From Mumia sp. Pv4-285 (GTDB taxonomy: Bacteria > Actinomycetota > Actinomycetes > Propionibacteriales > Nocardioidaceae): a stretch of DNA of 64,000 nucleotides. Below the pieces are notes generated by a model. The model had not been told where the DNA came from and did no database searches. It saw only the letters and a list, made by a program, of their open reading frames with translations. A program made the translations under genes and the position numbers. Below are positions 15,071 to 23,352 of this stretch, piece after piece. Location of the stretch: NCBI RefSeq assembly GCF_041320275.1, contig NZ_CP162023.1:2046001-2110000 (forward strand). Reading direction: 5' to 3'. The stretch's first letter is position 1. Each line of letters starts with the position of its first letter.

Positions 15071-15822
15071 GCACCGCGACCTTCGTCGTACGAACCCACT
15101 GGTACCACCCCGAGTGGTGCGCCGTCGTGATCTCCGCGGCGGCATGGGCAGGGCTGCTCGTGGTTGCAGCGGGGGAGCCGGGGCGGCTGCTCGGCTCGGC
15201 CGAGGTCCACCCACCCCTGCACGCCGGGGCGCACGCGGCAGTGATGGCTGCGGCGATGATGGTGCCGTTCGTCCTGCCGCAGGTGGCCCACGTGGCGCAG
15301 TCCAGCTTCTGGTCGCGGCGCTACAGGGCGGCGCTCGGCTACCTCGTCGGCTACCTCGTGGTCTGGACGCTCGTCGCGACCGCCTCGATCGTCCTCGGCG
15401 GTCTGCTCGTCTCGGCGATCGGCTGGCGGCCGGCGATCGTGGCCGGCTTCGCCGTCGCGGTGTCCGCGTACCTGTTGCCGGCGCGTCGGCGTCTGGTCCG
15501 CCAGTGCGCGATGACGGTGCCGCTCGCACCCCGCGGCTGGAAGGCCGATCGCGACTGCGTCCTCTACGGCGTGGCGACTGCGAGGCGGTGTGTCGCGACC
15601 TGCTGGGTCGTGATGACCGCGGTGATGATCGGGCACGGACTCATCGCCATGGCCGCCGCGACGGTGCTCGGGGTGGTCGAGCGACGACGCGGCGGGACCG
15701 TCCCGCGGGTGGAGGGCGCGCTCGTCGTGGTCGGCCTGGGACTCCTCTCGTTCGCCCTCTCGTACGGCGTCGGCGGGTCCTCGTCGCCGGGCGTGCCCGT
15801 CGAGCACGACCACATCCACTGA
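15067..15822 (+). CDS. Island protein F: DUF2182-like integral membrane protein
   Basis: A 251-residue membrane protein with about five hydrophobic helices. The segment MAAAMMVPFVLPQVAHVAQ followed by RYRAALGYLVGYLVVW matches the MMxPxxxPxxxHV pattern I associate with DUF2182, described as predicted metal-binding membrane proteins. His, Met and Cys residues are frequent near the helices (HAGAHAAVMAAAMM, CAMTVPLAPRGW, CWVVMTAVMIGHG). The His-rich C-terminus (VEHDHIH) could bind metal. It overlaps the tyrosinase-fusion stop (ATGA) and ends the operon. A role in copper supply to the tyrosinase is an attractive inference from position. Confidence 0.75.
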   Translation: MSTATFVVRTHWYHPEWCAVVISAAAWAGLLVVAAGEPGRLLGSAEVHPPLHAGAHAAVMAAAMMVPFVLPQVAHVAQSSFWSRRYRAALGYLVGYLVVWTLVATASIVLGGLLVSAIGWRPAIVAGFAVAVSAYLLPARRRLVRQCAMTVPLAPRGWKADRDCVLYGVATARRCVATCWVVMTAVMIGHGLIAMAAATVLGVVERRRGGTVPRVEGALVVVGLGLLSFALSYGVGGSSSPGVPVEHDHIH

Positions 15823-15831
15823 GCCGTCGGG

Positions 15832-16152
15832 CTAGCGGAGGTTCTCGGGGGAGAGCTCGGCCGCGAGCACGGACGCCTGGTAGGCGGTCAGCGTGACGGC
15901 GGGGGAGTCCGGCTCGGCGGGGAAGATCAGCGCGAACGTGGGCTCGCCGGTGTCGGGATCGACGCGCCGGAGGCTGAGGAACGCCTCCTCGCCGAACGAG
16001 CGGCACGGCGCGCCGGTCTCGTGCGGCATGGCGCAGAAGCGTACGCAGGTCGGGTACGGCCAGGCGGGACCCGCGGGGCGCGGAGGGAGGTGCGCCGCGC
16101 GCTTGCCGTACGTGACCCCGCCCGTGGTCGCGCTCGCGGGGTCGGTGCTCAT
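15832..16152 (-). CDS. Small Cys-containing protein of unknown function
   Basis: A 106-residue soluble protein, not recognised. A central cluster TCVRFCAMPHETGAPC holds three Cys and one His that could bind a metal or form disulfides. The C-terminal half reads as an alpha/beta segment (EPTFALIFPAEPDSPAVTLTAYQASVLAAELS). The ATG at 16152 is the best start. The frame is open further upstream, but those codons have no ribosome binding site and encode low-quality sequence. It converges with the end of the island operon, 9 bp away, and is on the opposite strand, so it is not part of that operon. Confidence 0.6.
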   Translation of the reverse strand: MSTDPASATTGGVTYGKRAAHLPPRPAGPAWPYPTCVRFCAMPHETGAPCRSFGEEAFLSLRRVDPDTGEPTFALIFPAEPDSPAVTLTAYQASVLAAELSPENLR

Positions 16153-16317
16153 GGGGTCAAGGATGGCGTGCCGGAGGTTCGCGGGTCCAGCGATGTTCCA
16201 CGGCTGGCCGCTCACGCGGATCTGAGGGGTCGGCACGGCACATCTGAGGGGTCGTGCCCGATGCCGGCGCACGGCGCCGGGTTCGACGGTGGATCCATGA
16301 ACCAACAGGGGGAAATC

Positions 16318-16575
16318 GTGAACACTCACCGCCGCAGCATCGTCGCCGCCACGGCCGTCCTCGTCATCACCTTCGCCGGTGCGCCGACCGCGCAGGCGAG
16401 GCCGACACCGGACGACGGTCCTTTTGCCGGCACGCCGGCGCACACCGCCTCACCGTCCCTGAACGACACGCTCTGCAAGATCGAGCGCGTCGGCAACCGC
16501 CTCGTGCGTTGCGACCACCCGACCGGTGCCACGGCCGCGCCCCGCTGGGTCCCGCAGCAGGGCGCCCGTCCCTGA
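16318..16575 (+). CDS. Small exported protein of unknown function
   Basis: An 85-residue preprotein. Residues 1-25 form a clear Sec signal peptide (NTHRRSIVAATAVLVITFAG, cleavage near AQA-RP). The mature part of about 60 residues has two Cys (TLCKIE and VRCDHP) that could form one disulfide, plus many Pro/Thr residues. GTG 16318 was chosen because AGGGGGA lies 5 nt upstream; ATG 16297 is in frame but lacks a site. It converges with the large LuxR gene, with 2 bp between the stop codons. No function is suggested by the sequence. Confidence 0.65.
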   Translation: MNTHRRSIVAATAVLVITFAGAPTAQARPTPDDGPFAGTPAHTASPSLNDTLCKIERVGNRLVRCDHPTGATAAPRWVPQQGARP

Positions 16576-16577
16576 GG

Positions 16578-19457
16578 TCACACGCTCGCCCGGTGCTGGG
16601 CCATGATCGCCAGCTCGACGCGGTTCTTCGTCCCGGTCTTGCGGAGGACGTTGGAGACGTGCGAGCTGACCGTCTTCTCGCTGACGACGAGCGCCTCCGC
16701 GATCTCAGCGTACGTGCGGCCCGCGACGAGATGAGCCACGATCTCGTTCTCACGAGGGGTCAACCCCGGGAGCACCTCGTCGTCGGGCGCGCCTTCAGGT
16801 CCGCTCGCGACCTCGGCGAGGGAGATGTGCGCGCTCGCCGCGAGCCGCTCGACGGCGTCGATCACGGGATCGGCAGCGAGGCGCTGCGCCAGTCGGTAGG
16901 TGTCGCGCAGCGCGGTGGCGACCTCACGTCCGTTCTCACCGGAGCGCAGCAGAGCCTCGGCCCACCGCCAGCCCGCGTAGGCCTCGTCCCACGCCAGGCA
17001 GGCGCGACGTGCGCGGATCGTCGCGACGCGCCAGAGCAGGGGTGCCTCAGGGCTGGACGTCGCTCGGGCCAGCTCCGCGCGGTAGAGGACCTGGATCGAC
17101 TCGATCTCGGCCACCATCCACGGCTGCATCTCTCCGATGTCGAGAAGGATGTGCCGATGGGTCGTGACGAGCTCGGCGACCTTCCGCAGCAGCTCGCCGG
17201 TGTCGAGCCCGGCCGCCCGGCGCTGCTCGATCTGGTCGGCGAGAGCGCGGACCGCGAGCGGGAGCAGGTAGTCCACCATCGTCGGAGGGATGGTGTCCCA
17301 GGTCATCCCGTTGACGGCGTGCGAGTACGCAGCCTCGGGATCTCCGGCCAAGAGGGAGACGAGCGCGTGGATGGCGTCGAACTCGAACTCCGCGAAGTTC
17401 GACGAGTCGATGACGACCTCCTCGGCTCGGTCGAGGTGAGCGGCTGCCTCTTCCAGGCGACCCTGCATGACGGCGAGGTGCGCGAGCGTGAGCCGTGCAC
17501 CGGCGTCCCACATCGGTTGCAGCCGGGTCGTCATGCACGACCGGAGAATCGCCTCGCACCTCTCCCACTCGCCCATGAAGAGGCGGGCGTCGGCCTCGAG
17601 GATGTCGAAGAACGCGATCTCGTGCTGAGGTGCCCCGGCCGCCACGAGGCGGTCACGGTCGCGCGCGATCTGCGCGGCGAACCACGGGGACCACGCGCTG
17701 TCGCCGGCACAGGTCCGGTACTCGGCGCTCCTCGCCGCGGACTGCCAGTCGCCCTCACGAACGCTCGCGGCCAGCGCCTCGGCAGCGCAGTCGATGGAGG
17801 CCGCAGCATCGTCGTCGACGAACGCGACCACCGACTTCGCCGTGAGCGCGATGCCCAACGCGTCGTCGATGTCGCGCGCGATCACGAGCGCCTCCTCGCA
17901 CAGCTTGATGCTCTTCTCCGTGTCCGAGCGTCCGTTCATCGCGCTCCACGCCAACGTCCGCACGAGGGTCGCCGACGGCGGTCGGGTGCGAGCGAGCGCC
18001 TCGGCCTGATCGAGACCGTCGGCGCCGTCGAACTCGCGGCCGGTCAGGTAGCGGACGTACGCGCGTCGGACGAGGAGATCCGCCACCGCCAGCGGATCCT
18101 CGTCGGGATCGGCCCGCGTCAGCAGCTCCTCGACGAGCTCGAGCTCGGCCTCGATGTCGCCCGACATCTCGGCGGCGCGTCGCGCGCGATGGAGAAGGTC
18201 CACCCGCTCAGGATCGGGCGTCGGCGTCGGCGTCGGCTCGCGTGCGAGCTCGCGCCTGAGGAGTCGTAGCGCCTCTGCCCACGAGCCGGCTTGTGCGGCC
18301 GCATCGGCTGCGCGTACCGCCGACGGTCGCGCTTCGGCGTGCTCGGCATGGAAGTAGTGGTCTGCCACCCGAGCCGCCCGTGCCGCTTCGGCGGCTGCCT
18401 CCGCCGAGGGCCGCCGCGTCTCCCACCACTGCGCAAATCCGTGGTGTCGCGCACGACGCTCGCGTGCCGGCGTCGCGGCCTCGAGGATCTCGCCGATCAA
18501 AGGGTGGTGGAACCAGAACACGCCGCCAGGCAGGACGTCGACGACACCTGCGGCGACGGCCTCGGGGAGGAGGGTCGTCCACTCGTGGTCCGGAGCGACC
18601 TCATCGAGCTCGTCGTACGTCGCCGGGTGACCGCCGACGGCGAGCACCTGGGTCCCGCGCCGCGTCGGCTCCGACAGCGTGGACCAGGTGCGGAGGAGCG
18701 CGTTTCGGAGCGAGCCCGGCATCGTCGTGGGCACCTTGCGGGCGTCGCCGGGCACACCCTCGACGACGAGTCGGGTGAAGTAGGGGTTGCCCCCTGTCCG
18801 TGCGTACACGTCCTCGACGAGCGACAGGTGCGGCGTCGTCCCGAGGAGGTTCGCGAGCTGGTCGTAGGTCGCCTCCCTGTCGAGCGGCCCGAGCGTGATC
18901 TCCTGCACGCGCGGCAGGCGCCGTACGTCGGCGAGCCAGCGTGTGAGCGGGTGACCGTCGCCGACTTCTGTGGAGCGCACCGTCGCGACGATGGTCAGTC
19001 GGCGGTCCTCCGGGCCTGCGACGACGTACTGGAGGATGTCCAGGGAGGTCTGGTCCGCCCACTGGAGGTCGTCCAGGACGAGCGCGACCGGGCCGGCCTC
19101 CGTCACCGCGTCCAGCCAGGTGTCGAAGACGACCGGCGCATCGGTGGCGTCATGACCGGTCGGGAGATCGAGTGGGGGAACACCCGACGGGCGCGCCCGG
19201 ACGAGGGACCTGATCGCGAGCAGCGGCACCGTCATGCTCGACAGGGGGAGAGCGGCTCCGTACAGCGTGACTCCGTCGGAGCGGCCCGCCGTGGCGGCGC
19301 GAGCGAGGGCTGTCTTGCCGATGCCGGCTGCGCCGTGCACGATCACCGTGCTCGCCCGGCCCGATCCCGCAGCCTCGAGGAGCGCCTCGAGGAGTCCGCG
19401 CTCGCGTTCACGACCGACGATCGCGGCGGCGTTGAGGGACGGTGGTGACCGGTCCAC
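16578..19457 (-). CDS. Large LuxR-family (LAL) ATP-binding transcriptional regulator
   Basis: A 959-residue regulator of the LAL type. The N-terminal AAA/NACHT-like domain has Walker A GAAGIGKTALARAA (about 38-51) and a Walker B-like VALVLDDLQWADQTSLDIL. A long TPR-like helical middle follows. The C-terminal LuxR helix-turn-helix reads LTPRENEIVAHLVAGRTYAE, then EKTVSSHVSNVLRKTGTKNR. Such proteins use ATP and an inducer to activate target operons. The GTG start has a weak CACGAT box 6 nt upstream. Targets are unknown; the neighbouring phosphotransferase at 19522 is divergent and could be one. Confidence 0.88.
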   Translation of the reverse strand: MDRSPPSLNAAAIVGRERERGLLEALLEAAGSGRASTVIVHGAAGIGKTALARAATAGRSDGVTLYGAALPLSSMTVPLLAIRSLVRARPSGVPPLDLPTGHDATDAPVVFDTWLDAVTEAGPVALVLDDLQWADQTSLDILQYVVAGPEDRRLTIVATVRSTEVGDGHPLTRWLADVRRLPRVQEITLGPLDREATYDQLANLLGTTPHLSLVEDVYARTGGNPYFTRLVVEGVPGDARKVPTTMPGSLRNALLRTWSTLSEPTRRGTQVLAVGGHPATYDELDEVAPDHEWTTLLPEAVAAGVVDVLPGGVFWFHHPLIGEILEAATPARERRARHHGFAQWWETRRPSAEAAAEAARAARVADHYFHAEHAEARPSAVRAADAAAQAGSWAEALRLLRRELAREPTPTPTPDPERVDLLHRARRAAEMSGDIEAELELVEELLTRADPDEDPLAVADLLVRRAYVRYLTGREFDGADGLDQAEALARTRPPSATLVRTLAWSAMNGRSDTEKSIKLCEEALVIARDIDDALGIALTAKSVVAFVDDDAAASIDCAAEALAASVREGDWQSAARSAEYRTCAGDSAWSPWFAAQIARDRDRLVAAGAPQHEIAFFDILEADARLFMGEWERCEAILRSCMTTRLQPMWDAGARLTLAHLAVMQGRLEEAAAHLDRAEEVVIDSSNFAEFEFDAIHALVSLLAGDPEAAYSHAVNGMTWDTIPPTMVDYLLPLAVRALADQIEQRRAAGLDTGELLRKVAELVTTHRHILLDIGEMQPWMVAEIESIQVLYRAELARATSSPEAPLLWRVATIRARRACLAWDEAYAGWRWAEALLRSGENGREVATALRDTYRLAQRLAADPVIDAVERLAASAHISLAEVASGPEGAPDDEVLPGLTPRENEIVAHLVAGRTYAEIAEALVVSEKTVSSHVSNVLRKTGTKNRVELAIMAQHRASV

Positions 19458-19509
19458 CCGGTCATCGTGACAGAGGGCCGCCCCCGACCTGCCGGATCTT
19501 GCAACGCCC

Positions 19510-19515
19510 TAGCAT
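19510..19515 (+). promoter_or_regulatory. Putative -10 box (TAGCAT) for the phosphotransferase
   Basis: TAGCAT ends 6 nt before GTG 19522, predicting a leaderless transcript. It lies in the 64-bp divergent gap shared with the LAL regulator. Confidence 0.45.
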
Positions 19516-19521
19516 CGACCG

Positions 19522-20439
19522 GTGAGCCCGATCCCTCCTGCCGAGATCGACGTCACGGCCGACCTCGTACGCGGCCTGCTGGCGTCCCAGCACCCTGACC
19601 TGGCGGAGCTGCCTCTCGAGGTCGTCGCCCACGGTTGGGACAACGAGGTGCTCCGGCTGGGAGACGACCTGGCCCTTCGGATGCCGAGGCGCGAGCTCGG
19701 CGCGCGGCTGGTGCGCCACGAGCAGGAGTGGCTTCCGGCGCTGGCGCCGCAGCTTCCGGTGCGGACACCTGTCCCGGTGCGCGTGGGTTCGCCGAGCGAC
19801 GGCACGCGCGGGCCGGCGTACCCCTGGTGGTGGAGCATCGTGCCGTGGTTCGACGGCCAGATGGTCGCTCGGACCCCCGTCGCCGAACGCCGTACGCTGG
19901 CGCGTCCGCTCGCACAGTTCGTGACCGCTCTGCACCGTACGGCGCCGCCTGACGCGCCCGTGAATCCTTACCGCGGGGTGCCGCTGGCGGCGCGCGACGC
20001 GGATTTCCGCGAGAGGCTGGCGGCGCACCCGTTGCCGGAGCAGGACGCACTCCTCGACCTCTGGGAGCGGCTGATCTCGACGCCGGTGTGGGACGGTCCC
20101 GCGCTCTGGGTGCACGGCGACCTGCACCCCGCCAACCTGCTGGCTGCGCCCGAGAACGCCGGCCGCCTCGGCCTGTCGGCCGTCATCGACTTCGGCGACA
20201 TCACCTCGGGCGACCCGGCGAGCGACCTCGCGACGGCGTGGTTGACCTTCGACGCCGAGGGGCGTGGCGAGTTCCGTGAGCTCGTCTCGCGGGCCGGCGT
20301 CGCCGACGGCGCGATGTGGGACCGTGCCCACGCTTGGGCCGTGGTCTTCTCGGTGCTGCTCACGACGACCTCCGACGACGTGCCTCACCTGCACGCCGTC
20401 GGCGTGCACGGCCTGGCGCAGGTGCTGGCAGGGGAGTGA
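19522..20439 (+). CDS. Aminoglycoside phosphotransferase (APH)-family kinase
   Basis: A 305-residue protein-kinase-like phosphotransferase. The catalytic loop reads WVHGDLHPANLL (catalytic Asp and the Mg-binding Asn) and the DFG-like metal loop reads VIDFGDITSGDPASDLA. The N-lobe has GWDNEVLRLGDDLALRMPRR with the expected nucleotide-binding strand. The family phosphorylates antibiotics, choline, macrolides or other small alcohols. This branch is often annotated as resistance but is usually untested. The GTG start is 6 nt from a TAGCAT box. It converges with the lipase gene. Confidence 0.85.
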   Translation: MSPIPPAEIDVTADLVRGLLASQHPDLAELPLEVVAHGWDNEVLRLGDDLALRMPRRELGARLVRHEQEWLPALAPQLPVRTPVPVRVGSPSDGTRGPAYPWWWSIVPWFDGQMVARTPVAERRTLARPLAQFVTALHRTAPPDAPVNPYRGVPLAARDADFRERLAAHPLPEQDALLDLWERLISTPVWDGPALWVHGDLHPANLLAAPENAGRLGLSAVIDFGDITSGDPASDLATAWLTFDAEGRGEFRELVSRAGVADGAMWDRAHAWAVVFSVLLTTTSDDVPHLHAVGVHGLAQVLAGE

Positions 20440-20453
20440 CTGGACGTCGGGCG

Positions 20454-21677
20454 TCAGACCCGGCCGAACAGTGCGTCCACCCACGGGACCACGTCCGCGT
20501 ACGAGGCGTCGATGACACCGCGGTGGTCGACGCCGGCGTAGGTCGTCGACGTGAGCGAGACGCCCTTGCTGCTGAGCTGGGACGCGAGCGTCTTCGTCCA
20601 TCCCGGGAGGACGGTCGTGTCGCTGTCGCCCTGCGCGAGGAAGACCGGGACCGAGGGGGAGAGCGTGCCCGGCTCGTTGGCGGCCATCACCGTGTCGAAC
20701 GCGGAGAAGTCGGCTCCGGGCTGGAAGACCTCATTGGTCTTGAGCGTGCCCCACGAGGCGGCGTCGCGAAGCTGCGCGATGCAGCGGTCGTCGGCGTCGG
20801 CCATGAGCGCCTGAGCGCGCGGTGTCAGGAGGCCGTCGGTCGAGACGCCCGCCGTCTCCACGCCGCGGATGATGAGCGGCAGGAACGATGCGATGTTCTC
20901 GACCGGCAGGTTGCGGATCTGGGGCACGAAGGTGCTCAGCTGCGAGCCGGGTGCGAGGCCCACCGCGCCGACGAGGTCGAGCTCGGGCGCCCAACGGTCG
21001 GCGACGTCGGTAGCGAAGAGGGCGGCGTGGCCACCCTGGGAGTGTCCGTACGCCAGCCACTTCCGGCCCAGCGCCGGCGACAGCCGGCGGGCTGCCCGGA
21101 CCATGTCGACGCTCGCACGGCCCTCGGCCTCGCCGATCAGATAGCTGTGGACGCCGTCGGTCCCCAACCCCTGGTAGTCCGTCGCCACCACGGCGTAGCC
21201 CCGGTCGATCCACCGCTGCAGGTTCGTGTGCATGACCTGGAGGTAGTCGTGGGCGGGATTTGTGGCTGAGTCGCGCGAAGGCGCGCACACGTCGGCCGTG
21301 CCGGTCGTGCCGTGCAACCACGAGATGACCGGCCATCCGCCCTTCGGAGCGCTGCCTCGCGGGACCGATACGGTCCCGGACACGGCCACCTGCTTGCCCT
21401 CAGGCGTTCGCGAGCGGTAGACGACGAGCGAGTTGCGGGCGCCCTGGAAGGCGGCGTCGCCCGACAGCGGCCGTGCCCAGATCACGCTGCCGTGCGGGCC
21501 AGGCACCAGCTGCTTCGGGGGGTGGTAGAACGCCTCGCGCAAGACGTCGAGGACTGACTTGCTCGCCGATGCCGACGGCGCAGCGGGCGCGTCGCCCGCC
21601 GCCTGGACGGGAGCCGCTGCTGCCGCCGGAGCGAGGACGGCGACGATCGCGATGCTGCTGGTGAGGAGCTTCTTCAT
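20454..21677 (-). CDS. Exported lipase/esterase (alpha/beta hydrolase)
   Basis: A 407-residue secreted alpha/beta hydrolase resembling secretory triacylglycerol lipases. The signal peptide covers residues 1-27 (KKLLTSSIAIVAVLAPAAAA, cleavage near VQA-AG). The oxyanion region is ISWLHGTTGTAD, the nucleophile elbow is GHSQGG with Ser213, the acid is in LAQGDSDTTVLP, and the catalytic His is in AGVDHRGVID. The four Cys may form disulfides outside the cell. Substrate chain length is not predictable. It is a single gene, with the AidB-like gene upstream on the same strand after 46 bp. Confidence 0.85.
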   Translation of the reverse strand: MKKLLTSSIAIVAVLAPAAAAAPVQAAGDAPAAPSASASKSVLDVLREAFYHPPKQLVPGPHGSVIWARPLSGDAAFQGARNSLVVYRSRTPEGKQVAVSGTVSVPRGSAPKGGWPVISWLHGTTGTADVCAPSRDSATNPAHDYLQVMHTNLQRWIDRGYAVVATDYQGLGTDGVHSYLIGEAEGRASVDMVRAARRLSPALGRKWLAYGHSQGGHAALFATDVADRWAPELDLVGAVGLAPGSQLSTFVPQIRNLPVENIASFLPLIIRGVETAGVSTDGLLTPRAQALMADADDRCIAQLRDAASWGTLKTNEVFQPGADFSAFDTVMAANEPGTLSPSVPVFLAQGDSDTTVLPGWTKTLASQLSSKGVSLTSTTYAGVDHRGVIDASYADVVPWVDALFGRV

Positions 21678-21723
21678 CCGTGGTGCTTCTTTCGTTCAGG
21701 GCCAGGGAGGTGGTCGTGCAGGT

Positions 21724-23352
21724 TCAGGAAGCGCCCGCGCGGTCGATGAGCGTGGCCGTGTCCACGCCGACCGGGAGCGTCCCGAAGGCGACGCCCCAGT
21801 CGCCGCCGAGGCGAGAGGCGCAGAACGCGTCTGCGACGGCGGTCGGGGCGTGCCGCACGAGGAGCGAACCCTGGAGCACGAGGGCGAGCTGCTCGACGAC
21901 GTGGCGCGCGCGGTACTCGATGGCGTCGAGGTCGGCGAGCTCCTTCTGGACCCGGGCGACGGCATCATCGAGGCGGGCGTCCGCTCCCGCGGCGAGCCCG
22001 ACCTCGGCGAAGAACGCCTCCACGGACTCCGGCTGGCGTGCCATTGCCCGCAGCGTGTCGAGGGCGGCGACGTTGCCGGAGCCCTCCCAGATCGAGGAGA
22101 GCGGCGCCTCGCGGTAGATCCGCGGCATCCCGGACTCCTCGACGTACCCGTTGCCGCCGAGGCACTCCAGTGCCTCCGCCGCGAGGACGGGGGCGCGCTT
22201 GCAGGTCCAGTACTTCGACACGGCGAGCGCGATGCGTCGGAACCCGGCCTCGGCCGAGTCGCCGCGCACGGCACGGTCCGTCGCACCCGCGAGCCGCATG
22301 CTGACGGCAGTGGCGGCCTCGGTCTCGACAGCGAGGTCGGAGAGGACGTTGGCCATCGCCGGCTGGTCGACGAGCAGGGCACCGAAGGCGCGACGGTGGC
22401 GCGCGTGGTGGACGGCCTGAAGCGTCGCGTGCCGCATCAGCGCAGCCGAGCCGATCGTGCAGTCGAGCCGAGTCATGTTGACCATCTCGATGATCGTCGG
22501 GACGCCACGGCCCTCCTCTCCGACGAGCCAGCCGCGGGCGTGGTCGTACTCCACCTCAGCCGAGGCGTTCGAGCGGTTGCCGAGCTTGGACTTCAGCCGC
22601 TGCAGCCGCAGGGGGTTGCGGGAACCGTCGGGGAGCACGCGCGGGACGAAGAAGCACGACAGACCACCCGGAGCTTGGGCGAGCACGAGGAAGAGGTCCG
22701 ACATCGGGGCGGAGGTGAACCACTTGTGCCCGACGATCTCGTAGCTGCCGTCGGCGAGCGCCGTGGCCGTAGTCGCGTTGGCGCGAACGTCGGAGCCGCC
22801 CTGCTTCTCCGTCATCGACATGCCGGCGACGAGACCGCGCTTGGTGCTCGGCTCACGCAGGCCGAAGTCGTAGTCGCGCGAGGTGAGCAGCGGCTCGTAG
22901 GTTGCGGCCAGCTCGGCGTTCGCGCGCAGCGCGGGGACGACGGCGTACGTCATCGAGACGGGGCAGGTGTGGCCGGGATCCGTGAGGCTCCACGTGAAGA
23001 ACTTGGCCGCACGGGCGACGTGGGCGCCCTCGGCGGGATCTGCCCACGGCGCAGCGTGGAGGCCGTGCTCGACGGCCGTGCGCATGAGGTCGTGGTACTG
23101 CGGGAGGAACTCGACCTCGTCGATCCGGTGGCCGTAACGGTCATGGGTCCTCAGCACCGGCGGGTGCTCCTCGACGAGCCGGCCCCAGTCCTGGACCTGC
23201 GCGCTGCCGGCCAGCCGTCCGACCTCGCGCAGCTCCGGCTCCGCCCATGCTGCACCTTCGCGCTCCAGGCCCTCGAGCAGCGGCGGGTACGCCGCCAGGT
23301 CGGTGTCGATGAGCGGCGGGACCTGGTTGGTCACCTCGTGCGTAGCGGTCAT
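21724..23352 (-). CDS. AidB-like acyl-CoA dehydrogenase
   Basis: A complete 542-residue flavoprotein of the AidB group. It has TNQVPPLIDTDL near the N-terminus, then VGRLAGSAQVQDWGRL, DRYGHRIDEVEFLPQYHDLM, TDPGHTCPVSMTYAVVPALR, TEKQGGSDVRANATTA (FAD-binding loop) and a C-terminal ECLGGNGYVEESGMPRIYRE. The last is the family's conserved acyl-CoA dehydrogenase signature. It is longer than ordinary acyl-CoA dehydrogenases, as AidB is. Its ATG overlaps the stop of the PaaX regulator by 4 nt, so the two are translationally coupled, with PaaX first. Whether it oxidises an acyl-CoA or protects DNA is open. A second copy starts at the left edge of the window. Confidence 0.88.
   Translation of the reverse strand: MTATHEVTNQVPPLIDTDLAAYPPLLEGLEREGAAWAEPELREVGRLAGSAQVQDWGRLVEEHPPVLRTHDRYGHRIDEVEFLPQYHDLMRTAVEHGLHAAPWADPAEGAHVARAAKFFTWSLTDPGHTCPVSMTYAVVPALRANAELAATYEPLLTSRDYDFGLREPSTKRGLVAGMSMTEKQGGSDVRANATTATALADGSYEIVGHKWFTSAPMSDLFLVLAQAPGGLSCFFVPRVLPDGSRNPLRLQRLKSKLGNRSNASAEVEYDHARGWLVGEEGRGVPTIIEMVNMTRLDCTIGSAALMRHATLQAVHHARHRRAFGALLVDQPAMANVLSDLAVETEAATAVSMRLAGATDRAVRGDSAEAGFRRIALAVSKYWTCKRAPVLAAEALECLGGNGYVEESGMPRIYREAPLSSIWEGSGNVAALDTLRAMARQPESVEAFFAEVGLAAGADARLDDAVARVQKELADLDAIEYRARHVVEQLALVLQGSLLVRHAPTAVADAFCASRLGGDWGVAFGTLPVGVDTATLIDRAGAS

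Noticed and set aside
11801-15529. A 1242-codon open frame on the minus strand, antisense to island genes C-F
   Set aside because: Its translation is Arg/Pro/Ala-rich with no domain. The plus strand carries tyrosinase motifs and coupled starts over the same bases. Long antisense frames are expected at this GC content.
7632-15822. Reading the island as a contractile injection system or phage tail locus
   Set aside because: No sheath, tube, baseplate, spike or AAA+ gene is present. Protein A's hydrophobic blocks alone do not make it a tape measure or effector.
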